A DNA stretch of 64,000 bases. Origin: an uncultured Christensenella sp. Lineage in GTDB: Bacteria > Bacillota > Clostridia > Christensenellales > Borkfalkiaceae. The notes under the pieces are model-generated. The model saw only the letters and a program-made list of their open reading frames with translations, was not told where the DNA came from and made no database searches. How positions within the stretch are numbered: the first letter of the stretch is position 1; the number at the start of each line of letters is the position of its first letter. The stretch covers positions 62,001 through 126,000 of the forward strand of contig CAJTUI010000005.1 in the NCBI GenBank assembly GCA_910579705.1. Reading direction: 5' to 3'. This document shows, in pieces, positions 33,416 to 41,775 of this stretch. The position numbers and the translations under genes were made by a program.

Positions 33416-35542
33416 TCAAAGGTGCAGAACTCTCGCCTTGATTTCCTTGGTCTTGCCCACGTTCCAGAAATTTTCGCCGAGATAACCGCAGGTGCGGCGC
33501 GTAACGTTCATTTTACGCTGGTCCTTGTTGTGACATACGGGGCACTCCCACTCGTTGTCGTCGTTTATGATTATCTCGCCGTCGAACCCGCACACGTGGC
33601 AATAATCGCTCTTAGTGTTGAATTCGGCGTACTGGATATTGTCGTAAATATACTTTACAACGTCCTCGATCGCGGTGAGGTTGTGGCGCATATTGGGTAT
33701 TTCCACGTACGAAATGGCCCCGCCCGAAGAAATCTTCTGGAACTGGCTCTCGAACGTGAATTTAGAGAACGCGTCTATCTCCTCGCGCACGTCGACGTGA
33801 TAGCTGTTGGTATAATAGCCCTTGTCCGTAACGTCCTTGATAGTGCCGAAACGTTTCTGGTCGATTCTCGCAAAACGGTAGCAAAGCGACTCGGCAGGCG
33901 TACCGTAGAGCGCGAAACCGATATTGGTCTGTTTCTTCCATTTCTCGCAGTGGTCGCGGAGCGACTGCATAACTTTGAGCGCGAACTCCGTGCCCGCGGG
34001 GTCGGTATGCGAAACGCCCTTGACAAGTTTGGTGACCTCGTACAGGCCGATATAGCCGAGCGAAATGGACGAGTAGCCGCCGAAAAGATATTTATCGATA
34101 GTTTCGCCGGGGGCGAGGCGCGCTATCGCGCCGTACTGCCAGTGCACGGGCGACACGTCGCTGGTTATGCCTTTGAGCGCGTTGTGGCGGCACATAATCG
34201 CCTCGAAACACAGTTCGAGCCTTTCTTCGAGAATTTTCCAGAACTTGTTTTCGTCGCCCTTGGCGAGAATACCGCACTGGGGAAGGTTAATGGAAACGAC
34301 GCCCTGATTGAACCTGCCCTCGAACTTGTAGTTACCGTTTTCGTCCTTCCAGGGGGACAGGAAAGAACGGCAGCCCATAGGCGAGAAAACGTTGCCCTCG
34401 TAATTCTCGCGCATTTTCTTTGCGGAAATATAGTCGGGATAGAGGCGCTTGGACGAGCACTTGACAGCAAGCTTGGTAAGATAATCGTACTTGCCGCCTT
34501 TAAGACAGTTGTTTTCGTCCAGAACGTAAATGAGCTTGGGGAACGCGGGGGTGACGTAAACGCCCTTTTCGTTCTTTATGCCCTCGTAACGCTGTTTCAA
34601 GATTTCTTCTATAATCATAGCGTTTTCTTCTATATACTCGTCTTTTTCGTCGAGATAGAGGAAAAGCGTGACAAACGGCGACTGTCCGTTCGTGGTCATA
34701 AGCGTGTTTATCTGATACTGTATGGTCTGCACGCCCGCTTTAAGCGATTCCTGAACGCGCATATCGACAAAGCTCTTCTTCGTCGCCGCGTCCAGAGTAT
34801 CGCCGAACTGCTTGTCGCACTGGCGGATATACTTCTCCCTGGTGCGCCTGAGATACTTGCCGAGGTGCGCGATATTGACCGACTGTCCGCCGTACTGCGA
34901 CGACGCGACGGACGCGATTATCTGCGTCATTATAGTGCAGGCCGTCTGAAACGATTTGGGGCTTTCGATCATTTTACCGTTCATAACCGTTCCGTTATCG
35001 AGCATATCGCTGATATTTATAAGACAGCAGTTGAATATGGGTTGAAGGAAATAATCGGCGTCGTGGAAGTGCAGAATGCCCTCGTCGTGCGCCTTTGCAA
35101 TATGCTCGGGCAGGAGGATACGGCGGGTAAGGTCCTTGGAAACTTCGCCCGCGATAAGGTCGCGCTGGGTCGCCGCCGTGCGCGCGTTCTTGTTGGAGTT
35201 CTCTTCCATAACGTCCTTGTTGGAGTTTTTAATGAGCGTGAGAATGCTCTCGTCCGTGGTGTTGGCCTTACGGATAAGCGCGCGCTCGTAACGGTAGAGA
35301 ATATACGATTTCATAAGCTGATACTTGTTGAACTCCATCAGCTTTTCCTCTACCATATCCTGAATATCCTCGACGAGTACGCGCCTTCTGTGGCGCGACG
35401 CAATGTCGTCCACTATCGCGGTAATCTGGGCGTCCGTCGCGCGGTCCTCGATATCAACCGCCTCGTTCGCTTTGCTTATCGCCCTTATGATTTTGCTTCT
35501 GTCGAAATCTACGGTAGAGCCGTCTCTTTTTATAACTTTCAT
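33416..35542 (-). CDS. nrdD: Anaerobic ribonucleoside-triphosphate reductase
   Basis: 708 residues. An N-terminal ATP-cone (KVIKRDGSTVDFDRSKIIRA) precedes the glycyl-radical barrel; HFHDADYF, NCCLINISDML and FNQGVVSINLPQCG are core motifs. The Zn site is CHVCGFDGE plus CPVCH, and the radical glycine lies in RRTCGYLGENFWNVGKTKEI near the C-terminus. GGAGG precedes the ATG at 35542. It makes dNTPs under anaerobiosis; the promoter carries twin NrdR boxes. Confidence 0.97.
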   Translation of the reverse strand: MKVIKRDGSTVDFDRSKIIRAISKANEAVDIEDRATDAQITAIVDDIASRHRRRVLVEDIQDMVEEKLMEFNKYQLMKSYILYRYERALIRKANTTDESILTLIKNSNKDVMEENSNKNARTAATQRDLIAGEVSKDLTRRILLPEHIAKAHDEGILHFHDADYFLQPIFNCCLINISDMLDNGTVMNGKMIESPKSFQTACTIMTQIIASVASSQYGGQSVNIAHLGKYLRRTREKYIRQCDKQFGDTLDAATKKSFVDMRVQESLKAGVQTIQYQINTLMTTNGQSPFVTLFLYLDEKDEYIEENAMIIEEILKQRYEGIKNEKGVYVTPAFPKLIYVLDENNCLKGGKYDYLTKLAVKCSSKRLYPDYISAKKMRENYEGNVFSPMGCRSFLSPWKDENGNYKFEGRFNQGVVSINLPQCGILAKGDENKFWKILEERLELCFEAIMCRHNALKGITSDVSPVHWQYGAIARLAPGETIDKYLFGGYSSISLGYIGLYEVTKLVKGVSHTDPAGTEFALKVMQSLRDHCEKWKKQTNIGFALYGTPAESLCYRFARIDQKRFGTIKDVTDKGYYTNSYHVDVREEIDAFSKFTFESQFQKISSGGAISYVEIPNMRHNLTAIEDVVKYIYDNIQYAEFNTKSDYCHVCGFDGEIIINDDNEWECPVCHNKDQRKMNVTRRTCGYLGENFWNVGKTKEIKARVLHL

Positions 35543-35595
35543 ATATATTCCTCCGATTGTCCCGTAAGTCCTCCCCCGAAGAGGGAGCAAGGTCA

Positions 35596-35624
35596 AGTAT
35601 ATTACAACAAAACCCCGTTGTCAA
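35596..35624 (-). promoter_or_regulatory. nrdD promoter
   Basis: Minus strand TTGACA (35624-35619), 17 nt, TATACT (35601-35596). Confidence 0.8.
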
Positions 35625-35632
35625 GCCCTGCA

Positions 35633-35648
35633 CCACAATATCTAGTAT
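35633..35648. promoter_or_regulatory. NrdR box 1
   Basis: CCACAATATCTAGTAT resembles the NrdR consensus acaCWATATAWTGtgt-type palindrome. It lies just upstream of the -35 of nrdD and pairs with box 2 at a 33-bp start-to-start distance. Confidence 0.75.
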
Positions 35649-35665
35649 GTTTTTTTTAAACATCG

Positions 35666-35681
35666 ACACTAGATATAGTGG
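35666..35681. promoter_or_regulatory. NrdR box 2
   Basis: ACACTAGATATAGTGG, a near-perfect NrdR palindrome. Two boxes three helical turns apart is the known tandem NrdR arrangement. Confidence 0.85.
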
Positions 35682-35763
35682 GTGTCATTAATTAACATAA
35701 AATTTTACATTACGGCCGAAAATGATAAATTTATGTACAAACCGTTTAAATTTGCGCACTTTT

Positions 35764-36192
35764 TCAGATAAATTTCGAAAGATACGATAAATCCAGTTTC
35801 CATTCCGCAACCCCGTTGCGGCGGCGGTGCGCGGCGTTCGCCTCGCCAAGCGCCTTGCGGTATTCCGCGTACGTACAGCCGTTGACCTTCATAAAATGCG
35901 CCGCCGCCCGCTCTTCACCGCCCATAAGCTGGGTGCGGCCGATATGTATGACCTCGTGGCACGCCCTGCAAACGGCGACCACGTCCGAAAGTTTCTGCAC
36001 GGCGTTCTTCTCGTCGTACTCCCACCTCTCGTGCGCTTCGGGCGCGGCCGTACGCGCGCCGCATATCATACAATGCCCGCCAGCGCGGGAATACGCCTCG
36101 CGCCTTACTGCGTTCCACTGCGCGGGCGTCAATAAACTTCTCAGATTGCTATACCAACAGCTGTCGGGAACCAGCTCGATTTCAAGTTTCAT
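35764..36192 (-). CDS. HNH-type nuclease domain protein, 142 aa
   Basis: The ATG at 36192 lies within the end of the upstream gene (11-base overlap), suggesting coupled translation. Zinc-finger-like cysteines CMICG and CRACHE bracket APEAHERWEYD, and the segment CRACHEVIHIGR carries an HNH-style His cluster; this is a beta-beta-alpha-metal HNH arrangement. The flanks are helical. The DNA target is unknown, and a free-standing HNH of this size may be a housekeeping or mobile protein. The longer upstream reading is Arg-rich and reads through the other gene, so I rejected it. Confidence 0.75.
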   Translation of the reverse strand: MKLEIELVPDSCWYSNLRSLLTPAQWNAVRREAYSRAGGHCMICGARTAAPEAHERWEYDEKNAVQKLSDVVAVCRACHEVIHIGRTQLMGGEERAAAHFMKVNGCTYAEYRKALGEANAAHRRRNGVAEWKLDLSYLSKFI

Positions 36193-37327
36193 TTTTAAGC
36201 CTGAACTCCAAGACAACGGGATTATGGTCGCTGTACGCGTACTCCGTGTCCACCGTTGAAACCGACACGACCTCCACATTATCCGAAACGATAAACCCGT
36301 CGACCGTCGTCGTATAGTTAACGCCCTTCGTATACGGCATTTCGGCGGCGCGGCAGGTAGCAGTGTCCGCGTCCGCCGCGAGCGTGAATGCTTGCGCAAG
36401 CTCCGCGGAACGGAGCACGGAATTTTTCACCCATTCGGGAACTTTCTGCTCGCTTTTAAAATGAGTGAGCGCCTCTTCGTCGCTGTCGAATTCGTCCGCG
36501 ATAAGGCAGTGGTTGAAATCGCCGCCCGCAACTACGAAGTTGCCTTTCGCATACTCTTCCGCAAGCACGGCGTTGAGCATTTCAAGCTGACTTGCGCGCA
36601 CTGTGCCGCCCTTGTCGTAGGCGGACATATGCAGGTTAATCATAACAAGTTGCGCCTCGCTGTGTTCGACGGGCACATAGTGCACGGAAAAGCACCTGTC
36701 CAGATCGAATAGCTTGTCTATGAAATTATCGGTTACGGGAAATGAGCGGCGCACCGCACTGCCGACCTTCAACGCGGACAGTGTTAGCAACCCCGCATTG
36801 GTCTTGCCTATCGGGTCGGAAAGCGGATAAAACAGCCGCGCCGTATGAAAGTTCTCCGCGTATACCGCGGAATAGCCGCCGAACGCTGAGATTGCGGCGG
36901 CCTTCATATCTATCTTGTAGCTTCTGTCCGCACTTTCGTCCACTTCCTGAAAAAAGTAGAAATCCGCCGCGGCCGCCTTTGCGACGGAGAGCTGGCCGTC
37001 CACGTTCTTCCGCACGTCCTCCCTGCTCGTTCCCTTGGCGTATTTACCCGTGACCTCCGTTCCGTCCTTCATAACGCCCGTATCCATAAAGAACGAGTAC
37101 TCGGGCGAGTACGCGCCGAAACCGAGGTTGTAGGTCATTACCGTGAAAGTTTCGCCCGCCGCGGCGGAACGGGTTGCGCCGTCCGACACGCCGAGTTTCA
37201 GGTTGTCCTCTATCCTGTAATACTGGGCCGCAACGTACGCGACGTAACCGCCCGCAATCATTACAAACAGACAAATTACCGACGCGAGAGTGATTGCGGT
37301 TATTTTCAATATCTTTTTAGCGTTCAT
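36182..37327 (-). CDS. Membrane-anchored endonuclease/exonuclease/phosphatase-fold protein
   Basis: 381 residues. An N-terminal membrane helix (ITAITLASVICLFVMIAGGY) is followed by an EEP domain: FTVMTYNLGFGAYSPEYSFF (the N of the EEP fold), DFYFFQEVDESADRSYKID (catalytic Glu), MINLHMSAYD, VVAGGDFNHCLIADEFD (GDFN) and EYAYSDHNPVVLEFRLK (SDHxPV). The active site would face outside, so a phosphodiesterase acting on lipids or nucleic acid is possible. No Shine-Dalgarno; the -10 box is 6 nt from the ATG. Confidence 0.85.
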   Translation of the reverse strand: MNAKKILKITAITLASVICLFVMIAGGYVAYVAAQYYRIEDNLKLGVSDGATRSAAAGETFTVMTYNLGFGAYSPEYSFFMDTGVMKDGTEVTGKYAKGTSREDVRKNVDGQLSVAKAAAADFYFFQEVDESADRSYKIDMKAAAISAFGGYSAVYAENFHTARLFYPLSDPIGKTNAGLLTLSALKVGSAVRRSFPVTDNFIDKLFDLDRCFSVHYVPVEHSEAQLVMINLHMSAYDKGGTVRASQLEMLNAVLAEEYAKGNFVVAGGDFNHCLIADEFDSDEEALTHFKSEQKVPEWVKNSVLRSAELAQAFTLAADADTATCRAAEMPYTKGVNYTTTVDGFIVSDNVEVVSVSTVDTEYAYSDHNPVVLEFRLKNET

Positions 37328-37333
37328 AATTTA

Positions 37334-37362
37334 AGTATACACCCGAACGGCGTAATTTACAA
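37334..37362 (-). promoter_or_regulatory. Promoter of the EEP gene, leaderless spacing
   Basis: Minus strand TTGTAA (37362-37357), 17 nt, TATACT (37339-37334), then six bases to the ATG at 37327. Confidence 0.7.
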
Positions 37363-37389
37363 GGGTTTACAGCAACGGAAAATAGTTAC

Positions 37390-37418
37390 TTGACGAAACC
37401 CGCAAAAACGTTTATTAT
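37390..37418 (+). promoter_or_regulatory. Promoter of the 37425 gene, leaderless spacing
   Basis: TTGACG (37390-37395), 17 nt, TATTAT (37413-37418), then six bases to the ATG at 37425. Confidence 0.7.
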
Positions 37419-37424
37419 ATATGT

Positions 37425-38048
37425 ATGGCAGAAATTAAAGGCAATATCGAAAAATGGAGAACGGGAGAGCGGGTAGGCGCGGCCGCGACGGCAGTCTGCG
37501 CGGCGACGGTAATATTTTTTATCGTCTGTTTTTCAATCGCGCGCGCGCTGGATTTGCACGCCCTGCAACTTACCGCGCTGATAGTATCTCCCGTGGTTCT
37601 GGCCGCGGCCGCCGCGGTGGCCGCGCTGTGCAATATCTTTTACGGCGGCGCACTGGACAGGGCGGTCAAGGACTATATAGTAGAAGTCAGCGTGGAACAG
37701 GCGGCGCTTTTCAGGCCCGAAAAAAACTCGCTTACCTTTCGAATTTCTTTCGAGGAGAACTCCGTCGTAATGCGGGTTAACGGATACAAGGACAAAATAG
37801 AGTTCGATTTTTCGCCGCTCGGGAAAATAGGCGCGGCAAGAAAACTGTCGCTTATCTCGGCGGCCGAGGAACGGCTTTGCGTAACGTTCTGCCGACTGTA
37901 CGAGCGCGGGGCGGGCTATACTCGGGTCAGCTATTCCGAGAGCGGCGGCTCGCGCAAAAAGGACGGCAAGGAGTTTTACATAATAAAGGACGGCGCGCCC
38001 GACAGACGCGCGTACAAGACGTATCTGAAAACAACCGCGCGCAAATAG
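37425..38048 (+). CDS. Two-span membrane protein of unknown function, 207 aa
   Basis: Two membrane helices near residues 18-75 (TAVCAATVIFFIVCFSIARA and ALIVSPVVLAAAAAVAALCN) precede a soluble beta-rich domain of about 130 residues (NSLTFRISFEENSVVMRVNG, FDFSPLGKIG). The C-terminus is basic. No catalytic motif or family recognised. Divergent from the EEP gene; both have leaderless-type promoters and no Shine-Dalgarno. Confidence 0.75.
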   Translation: MAEIKGNIEKWRTGERVGAAATAVCAATVIFFIVCFSIARALDLHALQLTALIVSPVVLAAAAAVAALCNIFYGGALDRAVKDYIVEVSVEQAALFRPEKNSLTFRISFEENSVVMRVNGYKDKIEFDFSPLGKIGAARKLSLISAAEERLCVTFCRLYERGAGYTRVSYSESGGSRKKDGKEFYIIKDGAPDRRAYKTYLKTTARK

Positions 38049-38063
38049 CGCGCGGCTGTTTTT
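38035..38063. terminator. Bidirectional terminator, 37425 gene and glpK
   Basis: CCGCGCGC-AAATA-GCGCGCGG followed by CTGTTTTTTT on the plus strand; overlaps the stop codon of the 37425 gene. Confidence 0.8.
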
Positions 38064-39542
38064 TTATGACAGCGTTTTCCCGACGGCCGTCTTCCAGCCG
38101 CCAAGAAGTTTTTCGCGACGGGCCACGTCCATATCGGGGACGAAAAGCCGCCCCTCCTTCAACGTGCCGCGCACCTCGTTCAAATCTTTCCAGATACCCG
38201 CGGCAAGCCCCGCAAGATACGCCGCGCCCAGCGCCGTCGTTTCCACGCAACGCGGGCGGACGACTTCCCTCGACAGCACGTCCGACTGGAACTGCAACAG
38301 GAAGTTGTTTCTGCTCGCCCCGCCGTCAACGGCAAGTCGGGTTATCTTTATTCCCGAATCCTTTTCCATTGCCTGCACTATGTCGCACACCTGATATGCG
38401 ATACTTTCGAGCGCCGCGCGCGCTATATGCCCGCGCGTTGTCCCGCGCGTAATTCCAGAAACCGTGCCGCGCGCGGCCGCGTCCCAGTACGGCGCGCCTA
38501 GGCCGGTGAACGCGGGCACAAGATACACCCCGCCGTTGTCCTCCACCGTCTGCGCAAGCGTTTCGCTTTCGTCCGCGGCGGAGATTATTTTCAGTCCGTC
38601 CCTCAGCCACTGTACGACCGCGCCGCCTACAAACACCGAGCCTTCGAGCACGTACGGCGGCCTGTCCGTGCAGGTCGCGCCGAGCGTGGTCACAAGCCCG
38701 TTCCTGCTCTTGACCGCCCGCGACCCCGTGTTCATAAGCAGGAAACAGCCCGTCCCGTAAGTATTTTTCAAGTCGCCCGCCTCCGTGCAGAGTTGTCCGA
38801 AAAGAGCGGACTGCTGATCGCCGACCGCGCCGCACACGGGCACGGGCGAACCGAACACCTTTTTATCGGTCAAACCGAAGTTCCAGCCGCTCGGCCGCAC
38901 TTCGGCAAGCATACTCGCGGGAATACCGAAAAGTGCCAGAAGCTCCTCGTCCCATTTTAGGGTGTGGATATTGAAAAGCATAGTTCTGGCCGCGTTGGTG
39001 TAGTCGGTGGCGAATATCCTGCCCTTGGAAAGTTGCCACATAAGATAGGTGTCGACCGTGCCGAAGAGCAGGCCGCCCTGCTCCGCACGCTCCCGCGCGC
39101 CCGCAACGTTGTCGAGTATCCATTTTATTTTCGTCGCGCTGAAATACGCGTCGGGGATAAGCCCCGTCTTTTCGTAGATTGCGTCGGCGCAGGTTTTTTT
39201 GAGTTCGCCGCAATACTCCGCCGTTCTCCGGCACTGCCAGACGATTGCGTTATACACGGGCTTGCCCGTCTCTTTATCCCAGACGAGAGTGGTTTCGCGC
39301 TGATTGGTTATACCTATCGCCGCCACGTCCTCCGCCGAAATTTCCGCGCGCACAAGCGCCTCGGCCACCACAGCCATAACCGAACCCATAATGTCCTGCG
39401 GCGAATGCTCCACCCAACCCGACTTGGGATATATCTGCTTGAATTCCTGTTGCGCCATAGAAACTATGCGCGCGTTTTCGTCGAAAACGATTGCGCGCGA
39501 ACTTGTCGTCCCCTGGTCTATCGAAAGTATAAATCTTGACAT
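38064..39542 (-). CDS. glpK: Glycerol kinase
   Basis: 492 residues of FGGY kinase. FILSIDQGTTSSRAIVFDEN, QQEFKQIYPKSGWVEHSPQD, AIGITNQRETTLVWD, GLGAPYWDAAARGTVSGITR and LAVDGGASRNNFLLQFQSD are glycerol kinase signatures. It phosphorylates glycerol to glycerol-3-phosphate. No transporter GlpF or GlpD is adjacent. The ATG lies 6 nt from a TATAAT and lacks a Shine-Dalgarno, so the mRNA is predicted to be leaderless. Confidence 0.96.
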   Translation of the reverse strand: MSRFILSIDQGTTSSRAIVFDENARIVSMAQQEFKQIYPKSGWVEHSPQDIMGSVMAVVAEALVRAEISAEDVAAIGITNQRETTLVWDKETGKPVYNAIVWQCRRTAEYCGELKKTCADAIYEKTGLIPDAYFSATKIKWILDNVAGARERAEQGGLLFGTVDTYLMWQLSKGRIFATDYTNAARTMLFNIHTLKWDEELLALFGIPASMLAEVRPSGWNFGLTDKKVFGSPVPVCGAVGDQQSALFGQLCTEAGDLKNTYGTGCFLLMNTGSRAVKSRNGLVTTLGATCTDRPPYVLEGSVFVGGAVVQWLRDGLKIISAADESETLAQTVEDNGGVYLVPAFTGLGAPYWDAAARGTVSGITRGTTRGHIARAALESIAYQVCDIVQAMEKDSGIKITRLAVDGGASRNNFLLQFQSDVLSREVVRPRCVETTALGAAYLAGLAAGIWKDLNEVRGTLKEGRLFVPDMDVARREKLLGGWKTAVGKTLS

Positions 39543-39548
39543 AAACCC

Positions 39549-39577
39549 ATTATATCACGGCCGCCGCGAAATTTCAA
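39549..39577 (-). promoter_or_regulatory. glpK promoter, leaderless spacing
   Basis: Minus strand TTGAAA (39577-39572), 17 nt, TATAAT (39554-39549), then six bases to the glpK ATG. Confidence 0.75.
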
Positions 39578-39586
39578 CGGTAAAAT

Positions 39587-39615
39587 AAAAAGAGGGCCTC
39601 AGTTTCCCTCTTTTT
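39587..39615 (-). terminator. Terminator overlapping the end of the 52-aa gene
   Basis: AAAAAGAGGG / CCCTCTTTTT, 10-bp perfect stem; its loop contains the stop codon of the small gene. On the minus strand it is followed by ATTTT. Confidence 0.8.
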
Positions 39616-39757
39616 CTTCTTCGTTGTACTGCTTATGGAATTTAGCGATTTCTTTGGTGTCCAGCGAAACTTTCTGATAAAGTCCCGTACATTCGTTAGC
39701 GCTTACGCACTGCTCGAAAAGGTCGTCGATAATGTTGTCAGTTCTACGTTTTGCCAT
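39599..39757 (-). CDS. Small protein of unknown function, 52 aa
   Basis: MAKRRTDNIIDDLFEQCVSA at the start, then NECTGLYQKVSLDTKEIAKF and an acidic end. No membrane segment; two cysteines. The Shine-Dalgarno is weak. It lies just outside the recombinase element and would have been the gene following rlmD before insertion. A longer in-frame upstream start lies close to the recombinase stop and is less likely. Confidence 0.6.
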   Translation of the reverse strand: MAKRRTDNIIDDLFEQCVSANECTGLYQKVSLDTKEIAKFHKQYNEEEKEGN

Positions 39758-39794
39758 ACTAAGATTTTGGGCAATCCGCAAAAATTTTATACGG

Positions 39795-41468
39795 CTATGC
39801 CTTCCGCGAAAGCACAACCAACGTCTCGACGTTTGTACTGTTATTCAAAAAGATTTCCCGTACTTCTTTCCCGTCTTTATGCACGGGAAAGTTGAATTTC
39901 ATTGATTTTAAGGGCATTTCGCTCTCCCCTTCGGGATAAATTTGAATTTCTTTGACCAAAGTCGAAATCAACTCTTTCTTTTCCTCATCACTGATTATAT
40001 CATATAATTCGTTAAAATGCTCTAAAATTTTATAAATATTTTCCATCGTGATGAATTCCGCTTCCACAGACTTTTTTCTTGTTCTTGCGTCTTCGATATT
40101 TGCTTCTATTTCGGCAATCGTGTCGTACAATCCGTCAAGCCGTAAAGTCATATCGCGAATCTTTCTTTCGCGGTATGTTACATCTATGGGAAGCGAATCG
40201 ATTTCACGTTCCAACCGCGCTTTATTTACTTCCACCTCTTTTAGTTTGGTTTCGTAGTTGTGTATTTCCGTATCGATTTTCGCGGTATCGACTTGCAATC
40301 CTATTTTCTTTTTTATCTCGGCGGCAAAGTGTTCGTCTTTCACCAACTCTTTAATAAACTCTATTACGAGCGGCTCAATGTCCGTCTTTTTGAGATTTGC
40401 GCTATAATCGCAAGACCGTCCCCGTTCCTGCTTATTCCGACTGCAAGCATAATACATAACCTCTTTATATGTGCCGTCCTTCTTAGTCCAGCAAACTCTG
40501 TTTGCGTACATACCGCTTCCGCACTTAGGACATTTGATAATTCCCGTAAGCAAGTGAGCACGCTCTTTGCCGTATTTTGATTCGGATTTAACTCCCGTTT
40601 CCTGTCTTTTCTCGTGCGCTTTTGTCCAAAGTTCTTCATCGACAATCCCTTCGTGCAAACCGTCTACCAAACAATAATCTTGCTTGTTTACAACTTTGTA
40701 ATCGGCTTTTGTGCCTTTCACTTTTTCCCGCGCTCTTCTTCCGTAAGCGATCTTACCGCAATAAACGGGATTGTCCAAAAGTATCTTGATGAAATGCGCG
40801 CTGAATTCTTCAATATCGGTTTTCTTGCGCGGCGTCTTTTTAATACCCTGTAAGTTCAGATATTTTGCTATTCCCGTATAGCCCATATTCGTATGAACGA
40901 ACTTATCGAAAATCGTCCGCACAATCTCCGCTTCATCTTCTTCTATGACCAATGTATCGTCTTTCAAGCTATACCCGTACGGAGCGGGACCGCCGTTCCA
41001 CTTACCTTGCCGAGCTTTTTCTCTGCGCCCGTTCATTGTCTGTTCGAGAATGTTCTCGCGCTCTATCTCGGCAACCGCAGACAAAACGGAAATAAGCAAT
41101 TTTCCGCTTGTCTGCGAAGAATCAATTCCTTCCTCAATACAAAGCAAATTCACTCCGTAGGATTGAATAAATTCCAACGAATTGAGAATATCGGCGGCAT
41201 TTCTGCCGAAACGGGAAAGCTTATAAACCAAAACGTAATCCACGTCAAGCCCTTCTTGAATATCGGAGAGCATTTTCTTAAACGCCGGACGCCCTTCTAT
41301 CGATTTCCCAGACTTGCCCGCATCTTCGTAGATGCCGACTATTTGCATTTCTTCCCGTTCGGCATATCTTTTCAAACTGTTTTTCTGTCCGTCAAGACTA
41401 TACCCCTCTACTTGCATTTCGGTACTTACTCGCGGATATAAAATGCACTTTTTACCTTCTCGATTCAT
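39795..41468 (-). CDS. Large serine recombinase
   Basis: 557 residues. The catalytic domain has ILYPRVSTEMQVEGYSLDGQ (nucleophile Ser in RVST), DVDYVLVYKLSRFGRNAADI and ERENILEQTMNGRREKARQG; a recombinase domain and zinc ribbon follow (CPKCGSGMYANRVC and a later C...C pair), then a coiled coil (KTKLKEVEVNKARLEREI-like region). The last residues, ETLVVLSRKA, are encoded by the displaced 3' end of rlmD, so integration supplies the recombinase stop. GGAG precedes the ATG. Confidence 0.93.
   Translation of the reverse strand: MNREGKKCILYPRVSTEMQVEGYSLDGQKNSLKRYAEREEMQIVGIYEDAGKSGKSIEGRPAFKKMLSDIQEGLDVDYVLVYKLSRFGRNAADILNSLEFIQSYGVNLLCIEEGIDSSQTSGKLLISVLSAVAEIERENILEQTMNGRREKARQGKWNGGPAPYGYSLKDDTLVIEEDEAEIVRTIFDKFVHTNMGYTGIAKYLNLQGIKKTPRKKTDIEEFSAHFIKILLDNPVYCGKIAYGRRAREKVKGTKADYKVVNKQDYCLVDGLHEGIVDEELWTKAHEKRQETGVKSESKYGKERAHLLTGIIKCPKCGSGMYANRVCWTKKDGTYKEVMYYACSRNKQERGRSCDYSANLKKTDIEPLVIEFIKELVKDEHFAAEIKKKIGLQVDTAKIDTEIHNYETKLKEVEVNKARLEREIDSLPIDVTYRERKIRDMTLRLDGLYDTIAEIEANIEDARTRKKSVEAEFITMENIYKILEHFNELYDIISDEEKKELISTLVKEIQIYPEGESEMPLKSMKFNFPVHKDGKEVREIFLNNSTNVETLVVLSRKA
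39808..39828 (-). repeat. Attachment-site copy at the recombinase end
   Basis: 21 bp matching 42262-42282 with one mismatch; the core acaaccaacgtctcg (15 bp) is identical. On the minus strand it encodes ETLVV at the recombinase C-terminus, then the native rlmD ending SRKA-stop. Confidence 0.8.
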
Positions 41469-41775
41469 TTTTCTTCTCCGTATCGTTTGAAGCGACGTTT
41501 AATATTTTGTCGCCGTATTTTTTTATAAGTTGCGCCATTGTATCTTTACTGCCGTAATGAAAACTGCAACCTTTCGGAATTGTTTTTGCCAATGCAAGCA
41601 CCGCTTCTTTTACGTCGTCTTTGGTTATTATATCCCGAAGCGCGGATATTTTCTTTAACTCTCGTAACGCTTCATCTCTGGATCTATACAACTTCGGATG
41701 CGATTCCATAATATCCATATTGAGCCGAACGTGCATCATGTCTAATATGGACTTTTCTATAATCAGGAGCGACAA
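41452..41775 (-). CDS. Possible remnant ORF upstream of the recombinase, 107 aa
   Basis: The frame runs into the recombinase start (17-base overlap) and begins only with a TTG-type codon. Content after the first 20 residues looks like real protein (YRSRDEALRELKKISALRDI, then TIPKGCSFHYGSKDTMAQLI). It overlaps the end of the DUF4011-like fragment in another frame. I read it as the C-terminal part of a gene whose front was lost by an internal deletion. Confidence 0.4.
   Translation of the reverse strand: MSLLIIEKSILDMMHVRLNMDIMESHPKLYRSRDEALRELKKISALRDIITKDDVKEAVLALAKTIPKGCSFHYGSKDTMAQLIKKYGDKILNVASNDTEKKNESRR

Noticed and set aside
33422..35659. A 745-residue open frame on the plus strand opposite nrdD
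   Set aside because: It is the antisense shadow of a GC-biased, strongly conserved gene on the minus strand; no Shine-Dalgarno or family content.
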